Source: Bacteriovorax sp. MedPE-SWde (GTDB lineage Bacteria; Bdellovibrionota; Bacteriovoracia; Bacteriovoracales; Bacteriovoracaceae). From it: a stretch of DNA of 64,000 bases. Position 1 is the stretch's first letter. The number at the start of each line of letters is the position of its first letter. Position numbers and translations under genes: made by a program. Location of the stretch: positions 1-64,000 of the forward strand of contig MPCU01000006.1 in the NCBI GenBank assembly GCA_001874305.1, in the 5' to 3' direction. Shown here one piece after another: positions 7,789 through 18,054 of this stretch. The notes beneath the pieces are model-generated. The model had not been told where the DNA came from. It did not search any database and saw only the letters and a program-made list of their open reading frames with translations.

Positions 7789-8712
7789 TTAACGCTTGGC
7801 ATAGCGAGGCTGAAGTAGGAATCTGAGATCATAACCTAAGTAGTACTTTATAGGTTTCATCTTAGATTTAAACTTGAGAATTGACTTTTGCCCATGCTCA
7901 AATGATTCCTTTTCAAGAGAGTGAACTCCACTTAGAAGGATTCTATAATATCTCTTTACTTTGTTGAAATAGTGATTCTTTGTACCTACAGGAAGTCCAG
8001 TTCTTAGCCTTCTTGAAACAAAACCTGGCCCCATATTATAAGCAACTGTTGCATAGCGATGAGTTTTAAAACGAGTAAGTAATCTTTTAAGGTAAAAAGT
8101 CCCCAACTCAACATTAGATCTAGGGTCATTTAAAAGCTGCATAACTAATTTCTTATCATTAGGTCTTTTTAAAAGACGACTTAGAAATGTTCCCGTATTT
8201 GGCATGATCTGCATGAGACCAGTTGCTGAAACAATACTACTTGCGCGAGGTTTAAAATGACTTTCTGTCCAAATAATAGAGAGAACCCAAATAGGGTCCA
8301 AATTATTCTTTTCACTAAAGTGAAATATATCAGATATATATAGAGAGGCACTCTTTCTAAGTGGTCTAGGTATTGTTTTAAGAACAGCACTATGTAGAAC
8401 GTTCTTATCAATAGCAGATATATATGAAGTACTTAGACTTCTATAGAAGCTTGATGCCTTATTAAAGTTATAGGTATCAAGTTGCACAGTACTTGAGGTC
8501 TTCTCTATTGTATTCGTAGTCTTTGTTTCTAAGACTGGACCATAGTGAGTCTCTGAGACGAGGTGCTTTAGTGAAACCATCTCTTCAACACCAATTACAC
8601 CTTGAAAAAGTACGAGTACCATAAAAAGGTACTTTCCACTCATACGTGCAAACTTGCGCAAGGCCATAATGTCGAAGGCAATACTTTGCCCAGAGCTAGT
8701 GTTCATGGGCAA
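7789..8712 (-). CDS. Exported lytic transglycosylase (SLT/GH23 fold)
   Basis: Periplasmic murein hydrolase that cleaves the MurNAc-GlcNAc bond to give 1,6-anhydro ends. The catalytic Glu is E150 in IIWTESHFKP, followed by ATGLMQIMP and AYNMGPG, the three classical SLT motifs. The C-terminal tail of about 90 residues after the domain is basic. A signal peptide is visible (YLFMVLVLFQGVIG, about 28-41), but the exact start is uncertain: TTG 8712 (GAGG upstream), ATG 8706, ATG 8667 or ATG 8640. Encoded upstream of cmk on the same strand with a 100-base gap, so co-transcription is not certain. Confidence 0.85.
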   Translation of the reverse strand: MPMNTSSGQSIAFDIMALRKFARMSGKYLFMVLVLFQGVIGVEEMVSLKHLVSETHYGPVLETKTTNTIEKTSSTVQLDTYNFNKASSFYRSLSTSYISAIDKNVLHSAVLKTIPRPLRKSASLYISDIFHFSEKNNLDPIWVLSIIWTESHFKPRASSIVSATGLMQIMPNTGTFLSRLLKRPNDKKLVMQLLNDPRSNVELGTFYLKRLLTRFKTHRYATVAYNMGPGFVSRRLRTGLPVGTKNHYFNKVKRYYRILLSGVHSLEKESFEHGQKSILKFKSKMKPIKYYLGYDLRFLLQPRYAKR

Positions 8713-8921
8713 TGTGTACCTCGAATTTTCACATCAAGTCTAGGCATTTATCGAATGACTAACAGCAATATCAGAAAAGAAAAATGACTTTTCTTACAGT
8801 TGAAAATTTCAAGAGCATATTTCCAATGAGTTAATGACTTTCTAAGCATTTGCACTAATAATATTTAAGACAAATAAACCGATAAATAGACTTATAAAAA
8901 ATACATAGAAATGGAGATCAA

Positions 8922-10991
8922 ATGACTGATATTGGCTTTAATCGCTTATCTGATGAAAATTCAGCTTACCTCGCTCAACACAAGGAAAATCCTGTACATT
9001 GGTGGCCTTGGGGTCCGGAAGCTATTCAAAGATCAAAAGATGAGAATAAACCAATCTTTTTAAGTGTTGGGTACTCATCATGTCACTGGTGCCATGTCAT
9101 GGCAGATGAATCCTTTAAAGATGAAATGACTGCAGATTTTCTTAATAAGAACTTTATCTGTATAAAAGTTGATAGAGAAGAATACCCAGATATTGATTCA
9201 TACTATCAACAGGCCGCTCAACTATTTACTCAAAGTGGTGGATGGCCACTTTCTGCATTTCTTCTGCCAGATCTGCGTCCTTACTTCGTAGGTACTTACT
9301 TTCCAAAAACAGTAAATGGAGAAGGTACTTCATTTATGGATCTTCTATCAGAATTAAATAGAGCATTCACTGAAGACAATGCCACAGCAATTGAAAATGC
9401 AACGAAGGCAACAGAAGCAATAGAGAAAGGATTTATTCCTGAAGACAAAGTTGAGTTTCAAGGACATTTTCCACCTCCAAATGCAGTAATGGATGTACTT
9501 GAGCAATTTAAAGATGCAGAAAATGGTGGATATGGACAAGCTCCAAAGTTTCCGCAATTTGCCTTCTATGAATGGGCACTAGAACAAATGCTTGAGGGAA
9601 TGATCAGTAAAGAACAAGGTGAGCATGTCATTAAGTCTCTTGAGAGAATGTTAATGGGTGGAATTACGGATCATGCCAGAGGTGGAATACACAGGTATGC
9701 TACTGATGAAGCTTGGACTGTTCCACACTTTGAAAAGATGCTCTACGATCAAGCAGGTTTTTTAAGAGTTTTAGCTAAGCTAAGTCTTCTCTATCCATCT
9801 CCCCTAGTATTCGATTCAATCTATAATACTTTAGAATATCTTCATACTGAAATGCTTGATGAGAAGAACTTCTTCTTCTCGGCACAAGATGCTGATTCCG
9901 AAGGTGTTGAAGGGTTATTCTTTACTTACACGGTTGAGGAGTTTGAAGACGCAATTAATAAAGGTGACACTGAAGACGAATTACTAAGCAAGAATTTAGA
10001 TAAGATTAAAAACTGGTTTGGTATAACAGAAAAAGGTAATTTTAATAATAACCTCAATATCATCACATTAGACCCTACTCTTTCAGAAGAGTACTTTGCA
10101 CCTGAAGGATGGGAAATTGTAAGACATGCTAGAAAAGCAATTCTTGCAGATAGAAAAATGCGAGTACCTCCAATGACTGATAATAAAGGAATTGCGAGTT
10201 GGAACTTTATGATGATCTCTGCCTTAGCAGATGTAATGCAATACTGTCAGATTGCTCCTATAAAATCAGCCGCTAGCCAGATATTTAACAACTTAGTTGA
10301 AGGTGTTTATAAAACATTCCTTATCAATGACGAAAATGGAATGAATATTAACCACACAACAACAAGACAAGGCTCTCTGCCTTATCTTGAAGACTATGTC
10401 TTCTTCGCTGAAGCTCAATGTCGTATTTATGAGTTAAGCTCAAACCCAATTTTCAAGCAGAACTTCTTTGATACTCTTCAATTTATTAGAGACCAATTCC
10501 TAGATGGGGATAAACTTCTAACAAGAGCTAAGAAAACTCAAGATCTTGAACTATACCCAAATCAAACAGTAACAAACTTTGATCAGTCTTTTAAATCTCC
10601 TGCTGCAACACTTATGCATCTCGTAAGAAGAGCATCTGTATTATTTAAGGACCATGATCTAACAGAAGACTTTAAAGATCTTCAAGAAAGAATGACTCAT
10701 GAAGTTTTGAAAAATCCAGCAGGTTCAGGAGAAGGGCTTAGAGCTCTTACATATCCAAAAGAAGCTTACAAAGTAATTAAGTGTCCAAAAGTTTGGTTAG
10801 ACAATGACGACTTTGCTAACTTTATAAGTTATTTCTTACCTCGTTTTGTTTTTGAGTATCACGAAGAAAAAGAAGAAACGTGGGAAATATGCTCAATTGA
10901 TCAGTGTGAGTTAACTGGAGAAGGTTTTGAAAACTTTGTTCAAACTCTAAGACCAAGTGGTCAAGAACAAGAGAATACACCTAGTGAGTAG
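8922..10991 (+). CDS. Thioredoxin-fold DUF255 / SPATA20 (YyaL) family protein
   Basis: Protein of 689 residues. The N-terminal DUF255 thioredoxin-like domain (about 5-165) carries NPVHWWPWG and the redox-type motif [10 protein letters not shown] long alpha/alpha-toroid region follows (about 180-650) with [20 protein letters not shown], a conserved hallmark of the family. Family length is normal. The biochemical role is not established; a redox function combined with a sugar-epimerase-like barrel has been suggested from fold alone. No signal peptide, so cytosolic. GGAG precedes ATG 8922. The downstream CoA-transferase-like gene overlaps its stop, so the two form an operon. Confidence 0.92.
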   Translation: MTDIGFNRLSDENSAYLAQHKENPVHWWPWGPEAIQRSKDENKPIFLSVGYSSCHWCHVMADESFKDEMTADFLNKNFICIKVDREEYPDIDSYYQQAAQLFTQSGGWPLSAFLLPDLRPYFVGTYFPKTVNGEGTSFMDLLSELNRAFTEDNATAIENATKATEAIEKGFIPEDKVEFQGHFPPPNAVMDVLEQFKDAENGGYGQAPKFPQFAFYEWALEQMLEGMISKEQGEHVIKSLERMLMGGITDHARGGIHRYATDEAWTVPHFEKMLYDQAGFLRVLAKLSLLYPSPLVFDSIYNTLEYLHTEMLDEKNFFFSAQDADSEGVEGLFFTYTVEEFEDAINKGDTEDELLSKNLDKIKNWFGITEKGNFNNNLNIITLDPTLSEEYFAPEGWEIVRHARKAILADRKMRVPPMTDNKGIASWNFMMISALADVMQYCQIAPIKSAASQIFNNLVEGVYKTFLINDENGMNINHTTTRQGSLPYLEDYVFFAEAQCRIYELSSNPIFKQNFFDTLQFIRDQFLDGDKLLTRAKKTQDLELYPNQTVTNFDQSFKSPAATLMHLVRRASVLFKDHDLTEDFKDLQERMTHEVLKNPAGSGEGLRALTYPKEAYKVIKCPKVWLDNDDFANFISYFLPRFVFEYHEEKEETWEICSIDQCELTGEGFENFVQTLRPSGQEQENTPSE

Positions 10992-11910
10992 TCCACTATC
11001 AGGAAAACTCATCATAGATTTATCTCATAGATTACCAGGACCGCTCGCAGGAAAACTGCTGGCGGGCTCTGGAGCTAGAGTTATAAAAATTGAAGACAAG
11101 AAATTTAAAGATCCCTTTATTCAAGGCCTCTTTGCTGAAATGGATAACTCATTTCCAATTTGGTATAAACATCTCAATAAAGACAAAGAAGTTCTTAGAT
11201 TTGATTTTTCTGATAAAGAAGAATGTAAGAAAATCCAGGAACTTTGTCTTAGTGCAGATGGCATAATAATGGCGATCCCAACAAAACTTCAACTTAAACT
11301 TGGAGTAGATATTGAGAGCTTAAAAAGTGCAAATAGGCCTATTGCAATAATAAATCCAAAGGCAAGTAAGGATAAATCTCAAAGTATGCATGATCTAAAT
11401 GCTCTTGCTCTTACGGGACTTCTTACACTTCATGCTCAAACACATCATAAGCAAGATTTAGCGCCACCGTTTCTCCCAATTGCAGGAATTAACTTTGGTC
11501 AAAAAATGGCCTTTGATTTATTGGCAACAATGCTCAAGTCCAAAGAAGATAACACAGTGGTATCAAATAATAGTTACCTCTTTGAATCTACACAGGAAGT
11601 ATTCTCGTCATTTTGGCCAGAGGAGCTTCGAGATCAAAACCTCTTTCTCCACAATGGTCTCTACCCTTGTTATAATATCTATCAGACTAAGGACTCAAAC
11701 TATGTCGTTATGGCATGTGTAGAAGAAAAGTTTTGGGTGGAGTTTTGTGAAGCATTTTGTCTTTCATATACAGCGGATCAGAGATTTGAAACTGATGGGA
11801 AAATTCATTCACAACTTGTTGATTTTTTCAGCAACCTTAGTGAAGAAGAAGTTAAAGAGAAACTAGGTAATCGTGATATCTGTATAGATGTACTACATCA
11901 TACTAATTAG
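10984..11910 (+). CDS. CoA-transferase family III / alpha-methylacyl-CoA racemase-like protein
   Basis: Short member (308 residues) of the CaiB/BaiF/AMACR superfamily. [20 protein letters not shown] and GARVIKIED near the N terminus are the usual CoA-binding start. [11 protein letters not shown] holds the aspartate that is catalytic in the family, in the context GHDINYLAL of AMACR. Family members usually have 350-400 residues, so part of the second half is reduced. I choose GTG 10984 because the protein then begins right at the family motif; a GTG at 10957 would add nine residues. The start overlaps the stop of the DUF255 gene by eight bases. Substrate unknown; racemase activity is inference. 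Confidence 0.75.
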   Translation: MSSPLSGKLIIDLSHRLPGPLAGKLLAGSGARVIKIEDKKFKDPFIQGLFAEMDNSFPIWYKHLNKDKEVLRFDFSDKEECKKIQELCLSADGIIMAIPTKLQLKLGVDIESLKSANRPIAIINPKASKDKSQSMHDLNALALTGLLTLHAQTHHKQDLAPPFLPIAGINFGQKMAFDLLATMLKSKEDNTVVSNNSYLFESTQEVFSSFWPEELRDQNLFLHNGLYPCYNIYQTKDSNYVVMACVEEKFWVEFCEAFCLSYTADQRFETDGKIHSQLVDFFSNLSEEEVKEKLGNRDICIDVLHHTN

Positions 11911-14534
11911 TTTTGAGTTAAAAGATTTTTTTCGGCCTTTAGTTTATCGACAAGAATTTTATTCGATTTGTTAATATCTAAAGGTCTGTATCCAGCAAAG
12001 AACCTCTTCCCTTTATAGTTTGAAAAAGTTGGAATAAGGGTAACCTCGACCTTTCTCTTATTTACAAGTTCATAGAGAATGAAAGCTTCACCTGGACTTA
12101 TTTCGTCTCTATTCTTAAGAAGCTCAGCAAGATTTACTTCTTTAACTCCATCTTTCACCTCTACTTTAACAAGCTTACTATTATTTGTATTATCAGAGAT
12201 TGAAGAAGCTTCAAGACTACCTTGAAAGAGTTTTGAAATTGCTGAACTCGAAGCTCTCTTAGAGACACTCGCCGGCGCCCTAACCCCAGGGGCAGTTTGA
12301 GACTTAATATCACCATCTTCAGGTGAAGAAACTCCAGTTGAAGATTTTCCAATTAGATCAGTCCTTGCAATATCTCCAATGTGTTCTTGTATTTGAGATG
12401 GCCCAGTACCATTATTTCTAGAACTATTACTATTTGCTACATTTCCAAATGGAGATGTATTAAGGCCCGAGTTTCCAGAAAGAGAAGTATCACTAGAAGG
12501 TGAATTGGCCCTACGTTGTGATCTACTTCTTGATTGTGAATCTGGATTAAGGGTCTTTGCGCTATATGCTTTTTGATCCTTATTGTTGATAATACTACTG
12601 ATATTTTCGTTATCTTCTCTAAGCTCATCTAATGTAGACATTAGAGAATTTAATTTATCATTTGCACTGCTCATAGAGTTATTTATTGTTTTAGAATTTT
12701 TAGAGTTTGTAGAAGCATTACGATTCTTAGACCCACCAAAAGAGAGATTAGCACTAGTTGACTCAAATCTTTTTATTGCACTATCGACATTAATATCTTT
12801 TTGAGTATGTGCTGCCTGTTTGGCCACTTTATTAATAGGTGCCTGAGAGCTTTGCTCCTCTTTTATTAGGCTATCACTTTTCTTAGTAACATCATGATTG
12901 GTTTGCTTTGACTCTTCACTTATACTTGCTATTGATTCTTGAGTCTCTACTTTCTTTTTACTATTGTCATCTTTAGATTTTCTTCCCTTTCTATCTAGAA
13001 AGCGAGAGAGTAAGTCCTTTCCACCAGTTTTGCTATTTGTCATTCTTATATGATCTGCAATTGAAGCATAAGCTTCAGGATCCCTTTCTTTAAGGTCATA
13101 TTGCTTTAGCGCTACTTCGATCTCTTTAATCGTGCCCTCTTCTTTTAATAAACTGAGTGCATCACACTTTAATTTCTCAATTGATACATCAGTGCTATCA
13201 AGACTTTTACACTGATAATTTGCCAATAGTTTATCAATATCTTTTTTCTTACAAAAACCCACGTCATCTTTTTGTCCATCGGTCTCACAGATTTCGCTAC
13301 AGAGGTTTAAGTTTTTACTCATTTCATTGGTAAACTTAACTGCGTTTTTAGCATTTTGAGAATAAACCTCACTTGGAAGATCATTGACACCAGTTAGGGA
13401 CTCCCAAACTCTATTGATACTCTCACTATTAGTCTCGCTCTTACATATTTTCTTAATACTCCCAAGCCCAGCAACAATGTCATCACTTTCTAGCTTTCCA
13501 CTATCAATGATGTTAAGAATATGATCAAACTTGTTATTCTTTGTAATATTTAAATCGAGTTTATTAATCTTATCTGAGCAGACTGCTTCTTTTACTTCTT
13601 TATTAATATCATTACATCTATTTATTAGTTTCTTTTTTAAATATGATTTAAGTTTAGTTGAACTTGTTATCTCACCTGAGTTTTTCTCAGGGCCAATCGT
13701 ATTCCATTCAGACTTTAATAAGTTAAGACCTTTCTTATCAACCGTACCGTCATTATTCATTTTTAGTAAGTTAAAGAATGAGACATCATCTGCTGAGTTA
13801 AAAGTATTATCAGAATCAAGAACAACAGAGTTATAAAGTAACTCTCTGTTCTTTTCATTAAGATATATATCAATTTCTTTTTTCTGAACAAAGAAGTTCA
13901 TACTCGGATGAACACAGAGATTCTCATTATGAATGTCAGGCTTGGCATAAGGACTAGTATAAAGACGTATTTCCTTTCCTAGTTTATCTACGAGATTATC
14001 AACTGAGAACTGATTGCTACCTTTAACGCCTATCGTTTCATTATCCTTTAAGTAAAAACCAAACATTTTCTTCATACGTTGTTTTACTTTAGGATCATTA
14101 GAGTTACATTGATTACCACTAAATTCAAAAGGTCGTTCAACACCACAGCTTTCAAAGATCTCAGCGTCGTTCGCAAGAGATGGCATCAAAGTTGCCAGTT
14201 GGGCAAAGTCAGTAGATAGTTTTTGAAACTTTGTCATGAGTGCATTACCAGTTTCTTCAAATTTTTCTTCATCACTTGCGATATTAACTGGTTTAACATC
14301 TTCATAATATGGTTTGAAACAGCTACACGTCTCATCTGAATCGAAGAGATCCATGTTTTCAATTTTTTGAATACAACCTTTCGGTGTTATACTTTCTAAT
14401 GTTTTAGTTAGTTTTAGTGACAGTGGTGCAGTAGATGCTTTCGTATCTTTTATGCATGGATTAACTTCAACTGCAAGAGATGATAATTGAAGTAATAGAA
14501 GTAATGCTAGTCCAGGGATCGTTCGTAAATACAA
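11907..14534 (-). CDS. Large exported Ser/Asn-rich protein, unknown family
   Basis: 875 residues, no recognised family. Signal peptide at 1-22 (IPGLALLLLLQLSSLAVE). The region to about 450 has scattered cysteines (CSCF, CSEIC, CKKKD) suggesting a disulfide-bonded secreted domain. Residues about 490-780 are Ser/Asn/Lys-rich and probably disordered. A last ordered segment of about 85 residues (SPGEAFILYELVNKR, FFAGYRPLDI) resembles a small alpha/beta module. Its start lies 28 bases inside the upstream gene and its stop overlaps the convergent CoA-transferase gene by the four bases TTAG. Likely periplasmic or surface located. Confidence 0.7.
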   Translation of the reverse strand: MYLRTIPGLALLLLLQLSSLAVEVNPCIKDTKASTAPLSLKLTKTLESITPKGCIQKIENMDLFDSDETCSCFKPYYEDVKPVNIASDEEKFEETGNALMTKFQKLSTDFAQLATLMPSLANDAEIFESCGVERPFEFSGNQCNSNDPKVKQRMKKMFGFYLKDNETIGVKGSNQFSVDNLVDKLGKEIRLYTSPYAKPDIHNENLCVHPSMNFFVQKKEIDIYLNEKNRELLYNSVVLDSDNTFNSADDVSFFNLLKMNNDGTVDKKGLNLLKSEWNTIGPEKNSGEITSSTKLKSYLKKKLINRCNDINKEVKEAVCSDKINKLDLNITKNNKFDHILNIIDSGKLESDDIVAGLGSIKKICKSETNSESINRVWESLTGVNDLPSEVYSQNAKNAVKFTNEMSKNLNLCSEICETDGQKDDVGFCKKKDIDKLLANYQCKSLDSTDVSIEKLKCDALSLLKEEGTIKEIEVALKQYDLKERDPEAYASIADHIRMTNSKTGGKDLLSRFLDRKGRKSKDDNSKKKVETQESIASISEESKQTNHDVTKKSDSLIKEEQSSQAPINKVAKQAAHTQKDINVDSAIKRFESTSANLSFGGSKNRNASTNSKNSKTINNSMSSANDKLNSLMSTLDELREDNENISSIINNKDQKAYSAKTLNPDSQSRSRSQRRANSPSSDTSLSGNSGLNTSPFGNVANSNSSRNNGTGPSQIQEHIGDIARTDLIGKSSTGVSSPEDGDIKSQTAPGVRAPASVSKRASSSAISKLFQGSLEASSISDNTNNSKLVKVEVKDGVKEVNLAELLKNRDEISPGEAFILYELVNKRKVEVTLIPTFSNYKGKRFFAGYRPLDINKSNKILVDKLKAEKNLLTQN

Positions 14535-15109
14535 TCAGTTCTCCCTAGCTCTTTACATGATTTAGCACCATTTCTCTTCATATAAGCAAGAAGCGACCTC
14601 CAACGGGTCTTCTCCTTACCTTCCGACTCTTTTAAAAATTGCATTGCCGCATCAAATACAGTCATGAAAGTTCCATCGTAACTCTTCATCGGTCTATTAA
14701 TTTCTAAACCGGCACCTACAAACGCTTTGAAATCATCATGGCTATATGTTTGAAAAGTATAGAAAACTATATTTCTATATCCGCAATGCATATAGTTTAT
14801 ATAATGAGAAAAAAATTCTTCTCTAGTTATCTTATACGTCTTTAAGAGCCATCGAATTTGATCTTCTGTGTAATTTGCACTCATTGTTTGAGTAATTATT
14901 TTACAAAACTCTCGAACATCACGACTAAGAAATATATTGCCAGTTCTTGCAAGTCCTTCAACCGTTTTTAATTGATCAGAACTCATAACCTCTAAGCTCT
15001 CACCACCAGATTTATGACAAGGAGTCCCTGCTTCCGCCTTAGCTGATGCAGTAAATGATATAGTCAGAAATGTAATTGCGACCAATAAAGCATTTTGAAC
15101 TTTTATCAT
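14507..15109 (-). CDS. Exported protein with an ankyrin-like segment
   Basis: 200 residues from ATG 15109, chosen because GGAGG lies at the right distance. The upstream in-frame start at 15157 would place 16 charged residues before the signal peptide. The signal sequence is MIKVQNALLVAITFLTISFTA. The mature part has four or five cysteines, and the stretch FVGAGLEINRPMKSYDGT followed by VFDAAMQFL resembles one ankyrin repeat (GADIN..DGxT..xxA). Function unknown. It overlaps the following 875-residue exported protein by 28 bases, so the two are co-expressed. Confidence 0.6.
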   Translation of the reverse strand: MIKVQNALLVAITFLTISFTASAKAEAGTPCHKSGGESLEVMSSDQLKTVEGLARTGNIFLSRDVREFCKIITQTMSANYTEDQIRWLLKTYKITREEFFSHYINYMHCGYRNIVFYTFQTYSHDDFKAFVGAGLEINRPMKSYDGTFMTVFDAAMQFLKESEGKEKTRWRSLLAYMKRNGAKSCKELGRTDCIYERSLD

Positions 15110-15268
15110 TGGTTCCTCCATAAGTGTCTTTCTGTCTTTTCGGCAGCTTATGAACATACTTTAATAAAATATTAATAATCACCTTGAGTTACTCTAAAGA
15201 TGTAGCACTTTTTACAACATATTATTGAAATGATTTGTACTTTCATTGCTAATAAATCAAAATAAAGT

Positions 15269-16021
15269 ATGACTAAAATCCTCATCTTATTCTTTTTATT
15301 ATCAAGCTTTGCGAGTGCAAAAGTTGTTGTAAAGGTTAGAGGTTACAACTTTGCTCCATTCGTTAATATCTCTCCTGATGGAGATGTTAGTGGTGCAACT
15401 ATTTCTATTTTGAATGAGCTTAATAAAATTCAAAGTAAATTCGATTTTAAATTCTACAAAACATCTGCGAAACGTAGATATAATCACTTCGATAACAAAG
15501 AAATAGACCTGATATTCTTTGAAGATAAATCCTGGGGCTGGGATAAATATGAAGTAGAACAATCAAAGCGCTTCGCCTCTGGAGGCGAAGTCTTCATAGC
15601 AAAGAAAGAATATAATCGCGACCAAAGCTATTTTCAAAACCTCAAAACGAAAAAGATTATAGGAGTACTTGGCTTTCACTACTCCTTTGCAGGATATGAA
15701 GCGAATGAAAACATATTAAAGAGACGCTTTAGTATGTTACTCACTTCGTCTCCTAGGTCCATTGTTGATCTCATCATTAAAGGTCGAGGTGATGTTGGAA
15801 TCATCACTGAGTCCCTATTGAGAAGACAACTAAAAGAGATACCATCTTTAAAGTCACAAATCCTTGTCTCAACGAAGTACGATCAAAGATACAAGCATAA
15901 AGTTCTTATTGGTATTAACTCTCCAATTAGTAAAAGTGAACTTAACTCATATATTGATATTTTAAAGGCCAATGGGGCACTAAAAACGATACTTGATAAT
16001 CATGGAATAAAGCTCTACTAA
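15269..16021 (+). CDS. Periplasmic solute-binding protein (SBP_bac_3 type)
   Basis: 250 residues with a signal peptide (ILILFFLLSSFASA, 4-17). The mature protein has the family-3 bilobal binding-protein pattern: KVRGYNFAPFVNISPDG, then SGATISILNEL, then a mid-domain GVLGFHYS and the hinge-side DVGIITESLL. Such proteins bind polar amino acids or similar small molecules. No ABC permease or ATPase gene is adjacent, so it may act as a stand-alone sensor or with a remote transporter. The residue pattern is divergent and the ligand cannot be predicted. Divergent from the exported-protein pair at 14507-15109. Confidence 0.7.
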   Translation: MTKILILFFLLSSFASAKVVVKVRGYNFAPFVNISPDGDVSGATISILNELNKIQSKFDFKFYKTSAKRRYNHFDNKEIDLIFFEDKSWGWDKYEVEQSKRFASGGEVFIAKKEYNRDQSYFQNLKTKKIIGVLGFHYSFAGYEANENILKRRFSMLLTSSPRSIVDLIIKGRGDVGIITESLLRRQLKEIPSLKSQILVSTKYDQRYKHKVLIGINSPISKSELNSYIDILKANGALKTILDNHGIKLY

Positions 16022-16126
16022 ATCACTCGTAAGAGCAACTTGTCACCAAAAAGGGGTCAAATAGACACCTCACGTCAAAACCACACCGCAAAAAAGCCCT
16101 AATAGACTGAAATCACGTAACGATTA

Positions 16127-16145
16127 TTGGCATACATCCTGCTTT
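16127..16145 (+). promoter_or_regulatory. Sigma-54 (RpoN) type -24/-12 promoter
   Basis: TTGGCATACATCCTGCTTT. GG (16129-16130) and GC (16141-16142) are separated by exactly 10 bases, as required for the -24/-12 elements. The consensus TTGGCAC-N5-TTGCT differs at two positions. Predicted start is near 16154, leaving a leader of about 90 bases before ATG 16246. An activator-binding site was not identified. Confidence 0.55.
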
Positions 16146-16245
16146 ATTAATTACAAAGCAAGAGACCAGACAGGAAGTTTGGATCCGAGGGCCACGTGAG
16201 AATTAAGTCAGGAAGTACTTATCACCTAGGCCAGGGAGAAACTTT

Positions 16246-16605
16246 ATGAAAGCAACATTATCAACAATCTTAGTTATAGTAATGGTGACAATAGGATTTT
16301 CATCATCTGTTATGGCGGCAAAGTCAAAGATACTAAGAGTAGATATTGATCTTGCAAAGAGAACATCAGTAGCAATGGCAATTGAGACATACGATGGAGA
16401 ATTCTACGACCTTAGTGAAGTTGCTGGTCTTAATAAATATAAGGGAAATGTAAAGGCCATAAAAAAGAAAGATATTATTAGGTTAAAAAATGGTGATGAA
16501 CTTGATGTTAATGAGATCAGATACCTTTTCGTAGCTAAGAGGCCAGTTGTTGGACCAAAAAGACCTAAAGGTATTAGCTTCAAAATGCCTGCTGACGAAG
16601 AGTAA
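16246..16605 (+). CDS. Small exported protein, unknown, behind a sigma-54 promoter
   Basis: 119 residues, no known family. Signal peptide at 1-24 (ILVIVMVTIGFSSSVMA). The mature part is a small lysine-rich, mostly beta-like domain (SVAMAIETYDGEFYDL, DIIRLKNGDELDVNEIRYLFV) followed by a Pro/Lys-rich end (RPVVGPKRPKG). CCAGGGAGA is the ribosome-binding site. The promoter at 16127-16145 implies expression under RpoN and an activator, for example in a growth-phase or attack-phase switch; that is inference. It ends three bases from the convergent methyltransferase gene. Confidence 0.65.
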   Translation: MKATLSTILVIVMVTIGFSSSVMAAKSKILRVDIDLAKRTSVAMAIETYDGEFYDLSEVAGLNKYKGNVKAIKKKDIIRLKNGDELDVNEIRYLFVAKRPVVGPKRPKGISFKMPADEE

Positions 16606-16607
16606 TT

Positions 16608-17318
16608 TTAAACGAGGATGTCATTCAGCTTCTTTTTAAGAACCAGCTGAATGGCGTCAGGGTCACTAGAAACAGCATTATCTCTATTACCGTCAAAGAC
16701 AAATCTATTACCATTTACAAAGTAGAGATAGCTTATTTCAAAACCACATTCTTTAACCAGATCCTCAAGAAATAACTGCTCAAAAACTACTCTCCTACCT
16801 ACTCCAGCTCTCTCAACAATAGAAAATTTTCCAGGAAAACTCTCAACTATCCAACTTTTATTCTCAACGAAAAACTCATTATTAGCGATCATCGTTTCAA
16901 TGATCATTATGCCGTTTTGAGATAATACTGAATTACTTCTCAGCAGGTAGTTCTTCACTTGTGAAATACTTTCAAGACAATGAATCATATGTGAATCTAA
17001 AATAAGATCAAATACCTCATCAATCTCTTGTATATTAAGAGCATTTAGAGCGACAAACTTAGTCTCAGGGTTAAGCCTACTTCCCAGATCAATTGCCGAA
17101 CTATCATTATCAATACAAATCAAGTTAGCGCCGCCATCAAGCTCGGATTTAACAATCTGAGACAAGACAGAATAACTAGAAGATCCCACTTCCAATAGCT
17201 TACTTGGTTTCACGGTCATTAACCCCAATGCCTTTCTAACTAACTGTAATAATGTAACTGGCACAGAATATTGCTTTTGAGTATTTTGTGTACTCTGATA
17301 AGTATCTGAAATCGTCAA
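16608..17318 (-). CDS. Class I SAM-dependent methyltransferase
   Basis: 236 residues with a Rossmann methyltransferase core. Motif I is SKLLEVGSSSYSVLSQ (GxG replaced by GSS), motif II is NLICIDNDSSAIDLG, and motif IV is FDLILDSHMIHCLESI. A post-motif GIMIIETMI strand follows. The acceptor is unknown; small molecules are typical for this Methyltransf_11/25 type. The start appears to be TTG at 17318 because GGTAGGG lies seven bases upstream and the next methionine (about residue 34) would cut into the fold. Divergent from the PilZ gene. Confidence 0.75.
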   Translation of the reverse strand: MTISDTYQSTQNTQKQYSVPVTLLQLVRKALGLMTVKPSKLLEVGSSSYSVLSQIVKSELDGGANLICIDNDSSAIDLGSRLNPETKFVALNALNIQEIDEVFDLILDSHMIHCLESISQVKNYLLRSNSVLSQNGIMIIETMIANNEFFVENKSWIVESFPGKFSIVERAGVGRRVVFEQLFLEDLVKECGFEISYLYFVNGNRFVFDGNRDNAVSSDPDAIQLVLKKKLNDILV

Positions 17319-17400
17319 AAAATCCCTACCCTTGAAAACATTTCTTATTTAATTCATTATATTAGGTGATAATTAAAGTATACAGTAACAAGGAAGACTT

Positions 17401-18027
17401 ATGGAAGTATCAACAAGAACAGAAACTACTGCTCAGAACATACAGGCCATCCTTAGAGAGCTCTGCCATAGCAAGGCAAGCATAGAGCTCGTAACTGAAG
17501 ATCAAGAAAAAATCAGCTGTATTATAGATAAGCTCGTCGGAGAAACGTCATTCCAAGTCACAATAAAGGGTAAGAATCAAAAGGACCTTCTCAAAGAAAA
17601 TAAAGAATACTCTCTAGGATGTGGTGGAAAAGAAGGTCAAATATATTCTTTTATATCTAGATGTTTAGATGACGGCACACCTGTCGTCACACTCTCCATT
17701 CCAGAGGAGATGAATGTCATAGAGCAAAGAAGTCACAAGAGATTTAGTACACTTACAATGAATAACCCGTACCTAGAAGTACTTACAGAAACAGGTAATG
17801 AAATCTATATACTGAATGACTTATCACAGGGAGGTTTATCCTTCCTTATCCCATCTCACCTAAGTGAAAAGGTCAGAATGGGTGATAAGATAAAGATTAA
17901 GAAAATGGGTAAACAAGTATTTCAAAACTACTTAGAGGGTATTGTCATTCATATAAGCTCTTTAAATTCTTCTACAACAAGTTCTTTAAAGATTGGCGTA
18001 CGATTTATGCCAGCGTCTAAAGAATAG
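17401..18027 (+). CDS. PilZ domain protein, probable c-di-GMP receptor
   Basis: 208 residues. The C-terminal half is a PilZ barrel with both c-di-GMP-binding elements: R110-S-H-K-R114 (RxxxR) and D140-L-S-Q-G-G145 (D/NxSxxG). The N-terminal half (about 1-100) resembles the YcgR-like flagellar brake N-domain in layout, with beta strands. No signal peptide or membrane helix, so it is cytosolic. In predatory Bdellovibrio, PilZ proteins tune motility and the life-cycle switch. The same role here is inference. Followed by a probable terminator at 18055-18085. Confidence 0.85.
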   Translation: MEVSTRTETTAQNIQAILRELCHSKASIELVTEDQEKISCIIDKLVGETSFQVTIKGKNQKDLLKENKEYSLGCGGKEGQIYSFISRCLDDGTPVVTLSIPEEMNVIEQRSHKRFSTLTMNNPYLEVLTETGNEIYILNDLSQGGLSFLIPSHLSEKVRMGDKIKIKKMGKQVFQNYLEGIVIHISSLNSSTTSSLKIGVRFMPASKE

Positions 18028-18054
18028 ACACCTTTTGCACAAACTACATAGTAG

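Noticed and set aside
8879-8886. CCGATAAA as a flagellar sigma-28 -10 element before the DUF255 gene
   Set aside because: No TAAA-type -35 element at the proper distance.
13531-13836. Long open frame on the plus strand inside the 875-residue exported-protein gene
   Set aside because: Antisense shadow of a Lys/Ser/Asn-rich gene; Leu/Phe/Ser-rich translation without a ribosome-binding site or motif.
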